Shown here one piece after another: positions 7,655 to 16,284 of a stretch of 64,000 bases of DNA; position 1 is the first letter of the stretch, and each line of letters begins with the position of its first letter. The notes under the pieces were generated by a model that had not been told where the DNA came from, did not search any database, and saw only the letters and a list, made by a program, of their open reading frames with translations. The position numbers and the translations under genes were made by a program. This DNA comes from Planctobacterium sp965279005. Its GTDB lineage: Bacteria; Pseudomonadota; Gammaproteobacteria; Enterobacterales; Alteromonadaceae. Location: the NCBI GenBank assembly GCA_965279005.1, contig CBDIHK010000024.1:1-64000 (forward strand), read 5' to 3'.

Positions 7655-8770
7655 TTAGCGGTTCTTCATTTGTTGCGTGTATTGGCCTATCGTGCACCCA
7701 GTCCAGGCTTTGAAAGCACGGTAAAATGAACGTATTTCAGCAAAACCTAGGCGTTGCGCAATGTCCTCACTGGAGTGTTGTCCAGATTGCAGCATCACGA
7801 TAGCCAGTTCGGCTTTTACCTTGGCTTCTAAATCACGATAGCTATTGCCCGTCGCCTTTAGGTGGCGGTGCAAAGAGCGCTCACTCATGCCCAAGTCCTT
7901 CGCTACTAAGGATTTGTTAGCAGGCAATGTTGCTTTAAAGCGGTGCCGCAATTTTCTGCAGACTCTCTCATCAATAGCCAATGGCCGCTGCTGCAATTGT
8001 AGCTTTTCCAAGTTAACCTTGGCGTGGGACTCAAGGGTGCTTCTCAAGGCTGGGTTCGCCTGGGGGAATGCTTTAGTCCATTGTTCATCGCTGACCAGTA
8101 TTCCACTGTGCTCCTGGCTAAATAGCACCGGGCAACGGAAAACTGATTCATATTCCGCTAATACGCCGGGATCCTTGGGGGCATCGTGTTCAAACCAGAC
8201 CGCGACGGCGAGTTCATCAAACTTAACTAGGTTGCAGGCGTATAAAAACCAACTGGTAAGCACGCTCTCCAGCATTTGCCGCCTAACAAAAGGATCGGTT
8301 AGGACGCATTGCCAGCTAACTAGCATGCCCGGGGGATGGGGCAGCAATTGGGTATAGCCCAGGTTCCCTAAAATGCGTTCATACTCGATAACAAGCGGCA
8401 TGGTTTGCGCCATGCTGTCGCAGTTTACCGCTAGGTAGCCCAAAATATCATAGGTGTTGGCTTGTACATCTAGGGCGTGCCTAAAACCAATGTAGTCGTC
8501 CTGGAGTAACTCATGGATTGTGTGCAGCGCCACACCGAGTAACTCGGCTGAAACAAAGCTAGTGTCCTGGGTATTGTCTGTAAATATGGCGTCTGGTGCT
8601 TTGCCAATAGACTGCCAAATTGTAGTTGCAGGGATCCCCTTACCCACTGCGTAAGTTATGTAGGCTTCTAAAACTGCGCGGGTAGTGTAGTGCTCAGGTA
8701 ACACAGGCCAAAATCCGAATTCTGTTGCTGCAAGGTCGTAGGCAAAACTGGTTAGTTTAAGCGGCACCAT
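7655..8770 (-). CDS. AraC family transcriptional regulator with arabinose-binding-like N-domain (OruR/ArgR type)
   Basis: About 371 residues. The last 100 hold two helix-turn-helix motifs: KSLVAKDLGMSERSLHRHLK and SSEDIAQRLGFAEIRSFYRAFKAWTG. The first 200 resemble the PF12625 domain found in OruR- and GbdR-like regulators that sense small metabolites. The frame extends to a TTG at 8794 overlapping the upstream stop (TTGA); the ATG at 8770, six bases after an AGG, is the likelier start. It follows the metallo-beta-lactamase-fold lipoprotein gene on the same strand and converges on the hydroxylase gene. It may regulate either neighbour; the target is not visible. Confidence 0.88.
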   Translation of the reverse strand: MVPLKLTSFAYDLAATEFGFWPVLPEHYTTRAVLEAYITYAVGKGIPATTIWQSIGKAPDAIFTDNTQDTSFVSAELLGVALHTIHELLQDDYIGFRHALDVQANTYDILGYLAVNCDSMAQTMPLVIEYERILGNLGYTQLLPHPPGMLVSWQCVLTDPFVRRQMLESVLTSWFLYACNLVKFDELAVAVWFEHDAPKDPGVLAEYESVFRCPVLFSQEHSGILVSDEQWTKAFPQANPALRSTLESHAKVNLEKLQLQQRPLAIDERVCRKLRHRFKATLPANKSLVAKDLGMSERSLHRHLKATGNSYRDLEAKVKAELAIVMLQSGQHSSEDIAQRLGFAEIRSFYRAFKAWTGCTIGQYTQQMKNR

Positions 8771-8790
8771 AGCAAGCCTGGCTAACAAGC

Positions 8791-9843
8791 TCAATCGGAC
8801 GCGGTCAAATACCGGGTTTCCCCAATTTTCAAACTGACAAAGGCTTCAGGGTTCTGTTTATCCGCCATAGCAGCGCGCAAACGAATATTAGGCGCATCCA
8901 CATCTTCAGCACTGAGTGGAAACGTAGACCAATGCATGGCAAAAGACTGTTTTGCTTTCACTTCTTCATGGATAGCAACGGCCTCCTCGGGATTTACGTG
9001 GTAAGTTTGCATAAATGAGCTTGGTGCGTAGGAGCCAATTGGGATCAAAGCCAAATCGATGTTGGGAAATTTGTCCCCGATACGTTTGAAGTGTTTTGCG
9101 TGATAGCCGGTATCTCCTGCAAACCAAACTGTGAAATCCTCGATTTGGATTAGCCAACTTGCCCACAAAGTTTTACGTCGGTCAAACAGGCCGCGCTGCG
9201 ACCAATGTTGGGTGGGCGTGGCGGTAATGGTGACTGCAGTTCCGTTGACATCCCATTGCTTCTGTTGCCACCAGTCGTAATCGTTGCTCTCGAAGCCCTG
9301 TCCAAACCAATCAGAAAGACCAAGTGGGACATGGTAGCTAGGTGCATTACCCAATTGTTCAATACTCTGTGCATCCAGGTGGTCATAGTGGTTATGGGAG
9401 ATGATCACGTGGTGTATTGGTGGCAGGTCTAGTACCAAGTAGGGCGCTGGCGTCAAGCGTTTGGGGCCGGCAAACGAAACTGGGCTTGCCCGGTCAGAGA
9501 AAATAGGGTCGGTTAATATGTTTACTCCCTTGTAGCTAATCAAAAATGTGGAATGGCCTATCCAGGTTATCCTGGCATTTCCAGGGTAAGCTTTGAGGTC
9601 GACCAGATCGGTACTGGTTTTAATTCGGTCTACCTGTGCGGACTGGTCGGCAAAGGGTTCATCGCCAAAAAACTTGGTACTGAAGAAATCAAATACGTCT
9701 TTTTCAGGATCAATGATACCGGGATTGGCGTAGCGGCCGTCCTTTTGCGACACGTATTGGCTGGGGAGCAAACCTGTTTGGGCACAACTACCTACAAGCA
9801 CTAACAACAGAGTGCCCAGCAGAAAGCTTTTTGTTTTTCCCAT
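8791..9843 (-). CDS. Metallo-beta-lactamase-fold lipoprotein, NAPE-PLD-like
   Basis: A 350-residue protein starting with a lipoprotein signal (lipobox LVGSC, lipidated Cys near residue 20). The body has the metallo-beta-lactamase-fold metal motif SHNHYDHLD, a preceding WIGHSTFLI strand, FAGDTGYH, and a late MHWSTFPL histidine. This layout matches the branch containing N-acyl-phosphatidylethanolamine phospholipase D and UlaG-like proteins. A hydrolase acting on envelope lipids or amides is plausible but the substrate is not known. It is immediately upstream of the AraC-type gene on the same strand and nearly overlaps it. Confidence 0.85.
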   Translation of the reverse strand: MGKTKSFLLGTLLLVLVGSCAQTGLLPSQYVSQKDGRYANPGIIDPEKDVFDFFSTKFFGDEPFADQSAQVDRIKTSTDLVDLKAYPGNARITWIGHSTFLISYKGVNILTDPIFSDRASPVSFAGPKRLTPAPYLVLDLPPIHHVIISHNHYDHLDAQSIEQLGNAPSYHVPLGLSDWFGQGFESNDYDWWQQKQWDVNGTAVTITATPTQHWSQRGLFDRRKTLWASWLIQIEDFTVWFAGDTGYHAKHFKRIGDKFPNIDLALIPIGSYAPSSFMQTYHVNPEEAVAIHEEVKAKQSFAMHWSTFPLSAEDVDAPNIRLRAAMADKQNPEAFVSLKIGETRYLTASD

Positions 9844-9912
9844 TTAGGTGCCCTTGCCTTATTGTTGATGCTAAACAGTACGCACAGATAAAGGTGTTAG
9901 CCCAAGAACAGG

Positions 9913-11223
9913 CTAAAAACCAATAATTGACAAGGTCTTGCGCAGCGCCCCGGCATTGTCTGAGACAACTTGCTTGCCCGCCGCGCCTTCGCGTTGGGAC
10001 TGGGCCTGGTCATGCAGCCTGGCTGCAATGGCTTGCGTTAGCTGTTGCTGGTCGTTAACGATATGCAATGCATCCACTTGTATCAAGGCTTCACATATGC
10101 TTGGATTGTTGTAAATGTGTGGCCCCATAACAATGCTGACGCCGTGTAAAGCGGGTTCCAAAGCGCTGTGGCCACCCTTGTCGGCAAAACTGCCTCCAAC
10201 AAAACTGACATCAGCCAAGCCGTAGATCGGTTTTAGCACGCCCATGGCATCTGCAAGCAATACATCTGTGCCGGGCTGCACCGCTTCACTGTTGGATAGC
10301 CTTTGCAACTGCAGGCCTTGTTTGTTGATTAGCTTGCTAACCTTGTCAAAGCGCTGTGGGTAGCGGGGCACTAGGACTAATAGTAGGTTGGGGTGGTCCG
10401 GTTTCAGTGCCTGGTAGCTGTCTAGCAACATTTGCTCTTCGGGATCATGGGTACTCCCCGCCAATAACACCTTGCGATCTTGGCACCGTAACAACTCCCT
10501 TAGCTCTACAGTCTTCGCTATTTCCGCATCAGATAGGGTTTGGTCAAACTTAATATTATTGGTCAAATGCAGTTTCACCGCCCCAGGCAGCAGGCCTAGG
10601 TAATTGTCGTAATCCCTCTGCCCTTGGGCGCAAACGCCACTGAGCTTGTTTAACATGGCGCTAAATAATTTGGTGAATTTGCCATATCGTTTTGCCGACC
10701 TATCGGTGAGGCGTGCATTAATAACAAATACCGGGATCGTTCGTTGCCAACAGGCATGGATGAAATTAGGCCACAGCTCAACTTCGGCAATCAGCACTTT
10801 GCAGGGGCGAAGTGCGTCAAGGAACCCGGCGGCTGCCCATGGCATGTCGTAAGGCAGGTACATGTGCTGGACGCTATCACCAAACATCTCATTGACCCGT
10901 TGAGAGCCGGTAGCTGTGGTCGTTGTGATGGTGATAGTTAGGCCGGGCTCCCGCTTTTGTATGGCTTTTACCACCGTTGATGCCGCAACTACTTCGCCGA
11001 CCGAAACGCAGTGCACTAGCAAGCCTCCAGCTTGCATGGATTTGGGAACAAAACCAAACCGTTCAGCAATGCGACTGCCAAAGTCCTGGGATCGGCGCAG
11101 GCCTTGTATCCACATTACAACGACAACAAAGGGCACTAAGCAGGTTAATAAGGTGGAATAGCCGTAGCGGGCAAGTTCTTGCTGGAAGCTTGGGGTATAG
11201 TTGTTGTCTGGCGTATCTGGCAT
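9913..11223 (-). CDS. waaA: 3-deoxy-D-manno-octulosonic acid (Kdo) transferase
   Basis: A 436-residue GT30-family enzyme that adds Kdo to lipid IVA at the inner face of the cytoplasmic membrane, the first step of lipopolysaccharide core assembly. It has an N-terminal membrane segment (about 25-42), then VHCVSVGEVVAA, TTTTATGS, AEVELWPNFI, the acceptor region RLTDRSAKRY, GSTHDPEE, and the donor-site SFVGGSFADKGGHSALEPA. Length and motifs are those of the family. The ATG at 11223 faces the kbl operon across a 393-base gap. In Shewanella-like genomes waaA also neighbours kbl-tdh. Confidence 0.95.
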   Translation of the reverse strand: MPDTPDNNYTPSFQQELARYGYSTLLTCLVPFVVVVMWIQGLRRSQDFGSRIAERFGFVPKSMQAGGLLVHCVSVGEVVAASTVVKAIQKREPGLTITITTTTATGSQRVNEMFGDSVQHMYLPYDMPWAAAGFLDALRPCKVLIAEVELWPNFIHACWQRTIPVFVINARLTDRSAKRYGKFTKLFSAMLNKLSGVCAQGQRDYDNYLGLLPGAVKLHLTNNIKFDQTLSDAEIAKTVELRELLRCQDRKVLLAGSTHDPEEQMLLDSYQALKPDHPNLLLVLVPRYPQRFDKVSKLINKQGLQLQRLSNSEAVQPGTDVLLADAMGVLKPIYGLADVSFVGGSFADKGGHSALEPALHGVSIVMGPHIYNNPSICEALIQVDALHIVNDQQQLTQAIAARLHDQAQSQREGAAGKQVVSDNAGALRKTLSIIGF

Positions 11224-11616
11224 AGTTCAGGTCGCGTCAGCCAGGATCAACAGACCCTAGGCCGCAAAACACTTTATTCTTTGTCTATATGCTAGGGCAA
11301 AAACTAGCGAAGCAAAACCAATCAGGTAAATTTTGCCGAATTTGAACGCGACCAAGATAGCACAATCCTGCGTCTAGGTATCCTGGCCAAATATTGCGAA
11401 GTTTTTTATTGGTTAGGCTGCACGCAAAAACAACAAACAGCCAGGGCAGGGTGGATCCCCCAAAAAAGTTTCCAGCTGTCCCATATTTTGTAATGCAATC
11501 ATTACAAATTTTGCACTTGCTAGGCGCCCTGCTTTTTTCGTGACAGCCGCAATAAACTTACTATTCTTTACGTATCCGTTAAACTCTGCCAACCCTACAA
11601 ATGAGCGAGACAAAAC
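11224..11616. other. Divergent intergenic region between waaA and kbl
   Basis: This 393-base gap has no convincing gene. The only longer frame in it (minus strand, 11413-11634) has no family likeness and overlaps the kbl start. The gap must contain promoters for waaA (leftward) and for kbl-tdh (rightward). Its clearest element is the palindrome at 11487-11508, listed separately. Confidence 0.6.
11487..11508. promoter_or_regulatory. TyrR-box-like palindrome upstream of kbl-tdh
   Basis: TTTGTAATG (11487-11495) and CATTACAAA (11500-11508) form a perfect 9-bp inverted repeat with a 4-base spacer. The core TGTAAT-N6-ATTACA matches 10 of 12 fixed positions of the TyrR/PhhR box TGTAAA-N6-TTTACA, as I recall that consensus. 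It lies 109 bases upstream of kbl. Regulation of threonine catabolism by a TyrR-type regulator is an inference. Confidence 0.5.
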
Positions 11617-12804
11617 ATGAATATGATCGAACATCTAAGCCAAGAGTTGGCTACCTTAAAACAAGAAGGTTTATATAAATCTGAGCGTATTATTACCACC
11701 CAGCAAGATGCTGATGTGGCGGTAGCCAGTGGCGATCATGTTTTGAATTTTTGCGCAAACAATTACCTCGGGCTTGCTAACCATCCTGACTTAATTGCTG
11801 CCGCGAAAGAAGGTTTGGACAGCCACGGTTTTGGTATGGCGTCGGTACGTTTTATCTGTGGTACCCAAGACAACCACAAGCGACTAGAGCGCAGCATTAG
11901 TCAATTCCTGGGTATGGAAGATACGATCCTCTACTCTTCTTGCTTTGATGCCAATGCGGGTTTGTTTGAAACTATATTGGGACCTGAGGACGCCATCATT
12001 TCCGATGCCCTAAACCATGCGAGCATTATAGATGGTGTGCGCCTATGCAAAGCCAAGCGGTTCCGTTATGCCAATAATAATATGGTCGACTTGGAAGCCA
12101 AGCTGCAAGAAGCGACTGAAGCGGGAGCCCGTTTTAAATTTATCGCAACTGATGGTGTTTTTTCAATGGACGGCATTATTGCGAACCTAAGGGGGGTTTG
12201 TGATCTTGCCGACAAATACGGTGCCATGGTGATGGTTGACGATTCCCATGCGGTTGGGTTTGTCGGAGCCAGTGGCCGTGGTAGCCACGAATATTGTGAG
12301 GTGATGGGGCGTGTTGACATTATCACCGGTACCCTAGGTAAAGCCCTGGGCGGTGCTTCCGGTGGTTATACCGCCGCGAAAAAAGAAATTGTAGATTGGC
12401 TGCGCCAACGTTCACGGCCTTATTTGTTCTCCAACAGCCTAGCTCCGTCAATTGTGTCTGCCTCAATCAAGGTGCTGGAGCTACTACAACAAGGAAGTGA
12501 TCTCAGGGATAAACTGGAGCAAAATAGCCGCTATTTCCGGGAGCAAATGTCAGCGGCTGGTTTTACCCTGGCTGGGGCAGACCACGCAATTATTCCGGTC
12601 ATGATCGGCGATGCCAAGTTAGCTTCTGAAATGGCAGACAGGATGCTGCAAAGGGGTATCTATGTGGTGGGCTTTTCATTCCCTGTTGTACCAAAAGGCC
12701 AGGCCAGGATCCGCACCCAAATGTCGTCTGCCCATAGTAAGGAACAGCTTGACCAAGCGATAGCCGCTTTTATTGAAGTGGGCAAAGAGTTGGAGATCAT
12801 CTAA
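11617..12804 (+). CDS. kbl: Glycine C-acetyltransferase (2-amino-3-ketobutyrate CoA ligase)
   Basis: A 395-residue PLP enzyme of the alpha-oxoamine synthase family. It cleaves 2-amino-3-ketobutyrate, the product of threonine dehydrogenase, with CoA to give glycine and acetyl-CoA. Landmarks: NFCANNYLGLA (substrate region), SVRFICGTQDNHKRLE, DDSHAVGF, and the PLP lysine at residue 242 in TGTLGKALGGASGG. Length equals the E. coli enzyme. ATG 11617 is used; a second ATG lies two codons on. The stop overlaps the tdh start by one base (taATG), so the pair is translationally coupled. Confidence 0.96.
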   Translation: MNMIEHLSQELATLKQEGLYKSERIITTQQDADVAVASGDHVLNFCANNYLGLANHPDLIAAAKEGLDSHGFGMASVRFICGTQDNHKRLERSISQFLGMEDTILYSSCFDANAGLFETILGPEDAIISDALNHASIIDGVRLCKAKRFRYANNNMVDLEAKLQEATEAGARFKFIATDGVFSMDGIIANLRGVCDLADKYGAMVMVDDSHAVGFVGASGRGSHEYCEVMGRVDIITGTLGKALGGASGGYTAAKKEIVDWLRQRSRPYLFSNSLAPSIVSASIKVLELLQQGSDLRDKLEQNSRYFREQMSAAGFTLAGADHAIIPVMIGDAKLASEMADRMLQRGIYVVGFSFPVVPKGQARIRTQMSSAHSKEQLDQAIAAFIEVGKELEII

Positions 12805-13832
12805 TGCAGGCATTGTCTAAACAACACGCAAAACCAGGTATTTGGATGGTTGAGGCCGAAAAACCAGAAGTTGGCCACAACGACCTTTGTATTAAAATTC
12901 GCAAAACCGCTATTTGTGGCACTGATATGCACATTTACCACTGGGATCAGTGGGCACAAAATACTATTCCGGTGCCCATGGTGGTTGGCCATGAATATGT
13001 GGGGGAAGTCGTTGCCATTGGCTCTGAGGTGAGAGGTTTTGACATTGGTGACCGGGTATCTGGCGAAGGCCATATTACTTGTGGTCATTGTCGTAATTGT
13101 CGGGCTGGCCGGCGCCACTTGTGCCGCAATACTTATGGCGTTGGGGTGGATCGCACCGGGGCCTTCGCTGAGTATTTGGTTATCCCTGCTTTTAATGCAT
13201 TCAAGATCCCAGACAATATCAGTGATGATCTCGCTGCTATTTTCGACCCGTTTGGCAATGCTGTGCACACGGCCCTTTCGTTCGACCTCGTTGGCGAGGA
13301 TGTGCTGATTACCGGTGCTGGCCCAATTGGCATAATGGCGGCGGCGGTTGCTAGGCATGTTGGCGCACGGCATGTGGTTATTACTGATGTTAACCCCTAT
13401 AGGCTGCAGCTTGCGCAAAAAATGGGCGCGACCCGTGCTGTGAATGTAGCGCAGGAAAAGCTTGCTGATGTCATGCAGGAATTGGGCATGGATGAAGGCT
13501 TTGACGTGGGGTTGGAGATGTCTGGTGTGCCTGCTGCTTTTACTGACATGCTGTGCAATATGAACCACGGCGGTAAAATTGCAATGTTGGGCATACCACC
13601 GGGTGAAATGGCCATTGATTGGAACCAGGTGATATTTAAAGGGCTAATAATAAAGGGCGTTTATGGCCGTGAGATGTTTGAAACTTGGTACAAAATGGCG
13701 AGTTTGTTACAGGGTGGGCTAGATTTGTCACCAATTATTACCCACCAATATCCTGTCTCTGAATTTCAAACGGGTTTTGATACCATGGCGTCCGGCCAAT
13801 CCGGTAAGGTAATTTTGAACTGGGATGAATAA
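12804..13832 (+). CDS. tdh: L-threonine 3-dehydrogenase
   Basis: A 342-residue zinc-dependent medium-chain dehydrogenase that oxidises L-threonine to 2-amino-3-ketobutyrate with NAD+. The catalytic-zinc Cys38 lies in AICGTDMHIYHWDQW. GHEYVGEVV and the structural-zinc cysteines (CGHCRNCRAGRRHLC) follow, and then the NAD-binding ITGAGPIGIMAAAVA. It supplies the substrate of the kbl product encoded just upstream. A hairpin follows the gene at 13864-13890. Confidence 0.96.
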   Translation: MQALSKQHAKPGIWMVEAEKPEVGHNDLCIKIRKTAICGTDMHIYHWDQWAQNTIPVPMVVGHEYVGEVVAIGSEVRGFDIGDRVSGEGHITCGHCRNCRAGRRHLCRNTYGVGVDRTGAFAEYLVIPAFNAFKIPDNISDDLAAIFDPFGNAVHTALSFDLVGEDVLITGAGPIGIMAAAVARHVGARHVVITDVNPYRLQLAQKMGATRAVNVAQEKLADVMQELGMDEGFDVGLEMSGVPAAFTDMLCNMNHGGKIAMLGIPPGEMAIDWNQVIFKGLIIKGVYGREMFETWYKMASLLQGGLDLSPIITHQYPVSEFQTGFDTMASGQSGKVILNWDE

Positions 13833-13863
13833 TCCAAGTCCCGGCCAGTTGTTAAACCGTGGC

Positions 13864-13890
13864 AATAGCTGGTGAACGCCGCCAGCTATT
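13864..13890 (+). terminator. Possible terminator hairpin after tdh
   Basis: AATAGCTGG (13864-13872) pairs perfectly with CCAGCTATT (13882-13890) across a 9-base loop. It is followed by GTGTTTCT, a poor T tract. It sits between tdh and glpE, where the kbl-tdh transcript should end. Position and stem support a terminator; the weak T tract limits confidence. Confidence 0.45.
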
Positions 13891-13921
13891 GTGTTTCTAG
13901 TAGAGATTTCCCGAGGTTTTT

Positions 13922-14227
13922 ATGAGCAGTTTTAAACATATTGATATCAGCCAGACTAAAGCAATGTTGCAAGAGGGCAACGCCGTGGCAATGGATATCC
14001 GGGATCCCCAATCCTATGCGATGGGGCATATTGACGGTGCGTTGCACCTAACAAACGACAACATCCAGCAGGTGGTTACTAGCACCGAAGCTAGCACACC
14101 GGTCATTATCTATTGCTACCATGGTATCAGCAGCCAACAGGCAGCACAGTATTTTGCCAACCAGGGGTTTACAGACGTGTACAGCATGGATGGCGGCTAT
14201 GAGGCGTGGAAGCAGCAAAACTCTTAA
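13922..14227 (+). CDS. glpE: Thiosulfate sulfurtransferase GlpE (single-domain rhodanese)
   Basis: A 101-residue rhodanese domain that moves sulfane sulfur from thiosulfate to acceptors such as cyanide or thioredoxin in the cytoplasm. Catalytic Cys65 sits in IIYCYHGISS, the same residue number as in E. coli GlpE. The upstream MDIRDPQSYAMGHIDGALHL and the C-terminal MDGGYEAWK are typical. A good Shine-Dalgarno (GAGG) precedes ATG 13922. The rhomboid gene glpG follows directly, as in many gammaproteobacteria. Confidence 0.95.
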   Translation: MSSFKHIDISQTKAMLQEGNAVAMDIRDPQSYAMGHIDGALHLTNDNIQQVVTSTEASTPVIIYCYHGISSQQAAQYFANQGFTDVYSMDGGYEAWKQQNS

Positions 14228-14253
14228 ATCTTTTTAGGACAGGGAGGGGGATT

Positions 14254-15120
14254 TTGGCGATTTTACTGGTAGCGTTTAAGCAAGACTCAGCTGCAAAAAA
14301 CCTTAGCACCTACCTTAATTCGATTAGTGTGGCATCTTTTTACCGGCCGCAAGCTATGGTAGAAGCTGGTATAGAGCACCAAGTCTGGATCCAGCAGCAG
14401 TCGGATCTTGACCAAGCCCAGGCGGTACTTGCTGAGTTCCTTAAAAATCCTTTAGATAACAAATATACCGAAGCGGCTTGGTCAGGTGGTGCCGCTCCAG
14501 ATACAAGCAGCCAACCACTATTGGCAAACCGGTTTTCGTTAAAGGATATCTTACAGGCGGTGACCTTATTGCCTGTTGTCAGCCTTATTTTAGCTGGCTG
14601 TTTAATTCCCTTTTTGCTGGTCTACCTATTTGCCCAATTTGCCGCTTACGATTGGCTGTCGTTCCAAGCGTTTGCATACATGCAGCACAGCGGTGAGTGG
14701 TGGCGCCTGTTGACCCCTACCTTGATCCATTTTGGTGCCACCCACTTAGTGTTTAACCTACTTTGGTGGTGGTGGCTTGGCAAGCAAATAGAAGCCCTGC
14801 AAGGCTCTGGTTGGCTGATAGCCATTTATGCGCTAACCGGCATACTGTCCAATGTCGCGCAGTACTTAGTTTCCGGTATGAATTTCGGCGGCTTGAGCGG
14901 CGTCGTTTATGCATTGCTGGGCTATGTTTGGATACAGTCTGTGCGCAATCCCAGTGCGGGTTGGCAATTGCCAAAAGCGATAGTGGGGTTTATGTTGCTT
15001 TGGCTAGTAGTCGGTTATTTGGATTTGCTTTGGGTTGATATGGCGAACACAGCCCATTTGGTCGGGCTGATGTCCGGTATTGCATTGGGCTTTTTACCGG
15101 CACCGGGAAAGCGCCTCTAG
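14254..15120 (+). CDS. glpG: Rhomboid family intramembrane serine protease GlpG
   Basis: About 288 residues. A cytoplasmic N-terminal domain is followed by six or so membrane spans from about residue 105. The catalytic dyad is Ser215 in GGLSGVVYALLG and His268 in NTAHLVGLMSG. WWRLLTPTLIHFGATHLVFNL is the characteristic L1/TM2 region. The start chosen is TTG 14254, six bases after GGAGG, which gives a GlpG-like N-terminus; an ATG at 14206 would overlap glpE by 22 bases without a good ribosome site. It cleaves transmembrane proteins; in Shigella and E. coli it helps quality control of orphan membrane subunits. Confidence 0.92.
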   Translation: MAILLVAFKQDSAAKNLSTYLNSISVASFYRPQAMVEAGIEHQVWIQQQSDLDQAQAVLAEFLKNPLDNKYTEAAWSGGAAPDTSSQPLLANRFSLKDILQAVTLLPVVSLILAGCLIPFLLVYLFAQFAAYDWLSFQAFAYMQHSGEWWRLLTPTLIHFGATHLVFNLLWWWWLGKQIEALQGSGWLIAIYALTGILSNVAQYLVSGMNFGGLSGVVYALLGYVWIQSVRNPSAGWQLPKAIVGFMLLWLVVGYLDLLWVDMANTAHLVGLMSGIALGFLPAPGKRL

Positions 15121-15132
15121 GATTCGGTGTCC

Positions 15133-15537
15133 CTAGCCACCGCCCTGGTGTATGTATTGGGTGAAAATAACATCCCTGATCATTTCTGAACCGGTTTCGG
15201 CTTTCATCAATTTGCGCAATTCGTTGACGATCATTTGCCGGATCTCTTCGCGCCCCGTTAGCGATTTCACTTTGTCTTCTGGCTGGCTGCCAAAAATATC
15301 AATGGTAGTTGCCCTTAGCAACGGTGCGTGGTGTTCAGCCGCTTCCAAGTGGCTCGGCGATTCAAGCATCAACTCTACTGTAACCCGCACGTAGCCCAAG
15401 GAGCGGGCGCTGGTACCAACGTAGTTGGTGACAATATCAGGCTCCAAGCCGAAATAGGCGTATTCCTTGGCGTTGGCCAAGGAGCTCGTTAAACCAGCCA
15501 GCAACAATAATGCGATTGTTAACTTACGTAGCTTCAT
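15133..15537 (-). CDS. FliL-like flagellar basal body-associated protein (orphan copy)
   Basis: A 134-residue secreted protein. An N-terminal signal peptide (MKLRKLTIALLLLAGLTSSLANA) is followed by the FliL-type beta/alpha region, with RVTVELMLE, LLRATTIDIF, and a terminal helix containing REEIRQMIVNELRKLM and VIFTQYIHQ. FliL proteins are single-span membrane proteins beside the flagellar stator. Here the N-terminus looks cleavable and no flagellar genes are near. The ATG at 15537 is preferred over a start 15 codons upstream because it begins the signal peptide. It converges with glpG. Confidence 0.8.
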   Translation of the reverse strand: MKLRKLTIALLLLAGLTSSLANAKEYAYFGLEPDIVTNYVGTSARSLGYVRVTVELMLESPSHLEAAEHHAPLLRATTIDIFGSQPEDKVKSLTGREEIRQMIVNELRKLMKAETGSEMIRDVIFTQYIHQGGG

Positions 15538-15687
15538 ACTTAACACTCTACCTGATTCAAAAACTAAAAAATTCCCATGCACCCATGGGGATATTATGCA
15601 GCATTTTAGCTTAAATTCGACCCTGACTTTAGTCTAACTTATGCAATTGGTATCATTGTGCATATCATAACGACAATAAAATGAACT

Positions 15688-16284
15688 TTGACTGAAAATT
15701 GTCCAAGCCCACTGGGAATTAATGGCCAGTGGCAAAGCCAGGAAAGCGTGTCGATACCCGATCCATTATTGGAAAATTGGCTATTGGATACAGGATCTTT
15801 GACTGAACGCCTGCAGGCTAACTGCCGGCACTTCCGGGTGGAAGTGTTATGCCATGATGTCTTTGCCCTCTTTGCTTCTGAAAATCACTATCTTTACGAA
15901 CAATTTTCCGAAGCTATCCAACCAACCCAGGTGCGGGAGGTACTGTTGCTTGCGGATGGTATGCCGTGGGTTTTTGCCCGTTCCTTGATGCCATTGCCGT
16001 TTATCCAAGAGGGTATGTCAAAGCTTGGCGAACTGGGGAATAAGCCATTGGGCAAAATCATTTTTAATGATCACCGCTTTAAAAGGCAGGGGTTTGAGTT
16101 GTTGCAAATTCCGAAAAACGCGACATTGCCCCAAAAGCTTAACATTACCAGTAAGCATTCACTTTGGGGTAGGCGATCTTTGTTTTGTTACGAACAGTAC
16201 CGGCTTTCAGTTGCCGAAGTGTTTTTACCAGACAGCCCGGCGTATAATAATTTAAGCCCCCACCAGATGCGGAGTAATGAGTGA
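15688..16284 (+). CDS. ubiC: Chorismate--pyruvate lyase
   Basis: A 198-residue protein of the UbiC family. It removes pyruvate from chorismate to give 4-hydroxybenzoate, the first committed step of ubiquinone synthesis. Family features include REVLLLADGMPWVFARSLMP, PLGKIIFND and WGRRSLFCYEQYRLSVAEVFLPDSP. The start appears to be TTG 15688 with no clear Shine-Dalgarno; the nearby ATG at 15681 is out of frame and stops at once. The stop overlaps the ubiA start by 4 bases (GTGA), so the pair is coupled and consecutive in the pathway. Confidence 0.92.
   Translation: MTENCPSPLGINGQWQSQESVSIPDPLLENWLLDTGSLTERLQANCRHFRVEVLCHDVFALFASENHYLYEQFSEAIQPTQVREVLLLADGMPWVFARSLMPLPFIQEGMSKLGELGNKPLGKIIFNDHRFKRQGFELLQIPKNATLPQKLNITSKHSLWGRRSLFCYEQYRLSVAEVFLPDSPAYNNLSPHQMRSNE

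Noticed and set aside
11413..11634. 73-codon minus-strand frame between waaA and kbl
   Set aside because: Overlaps the kbl start, contains no recognisable domain, and crosses the TyrR-like palindrome.
12801..13568. 255-codon minus-strand frame across tdh
   Set aside because: Antisense shadow of a well-conserved dehydrogenase; no family likeness.
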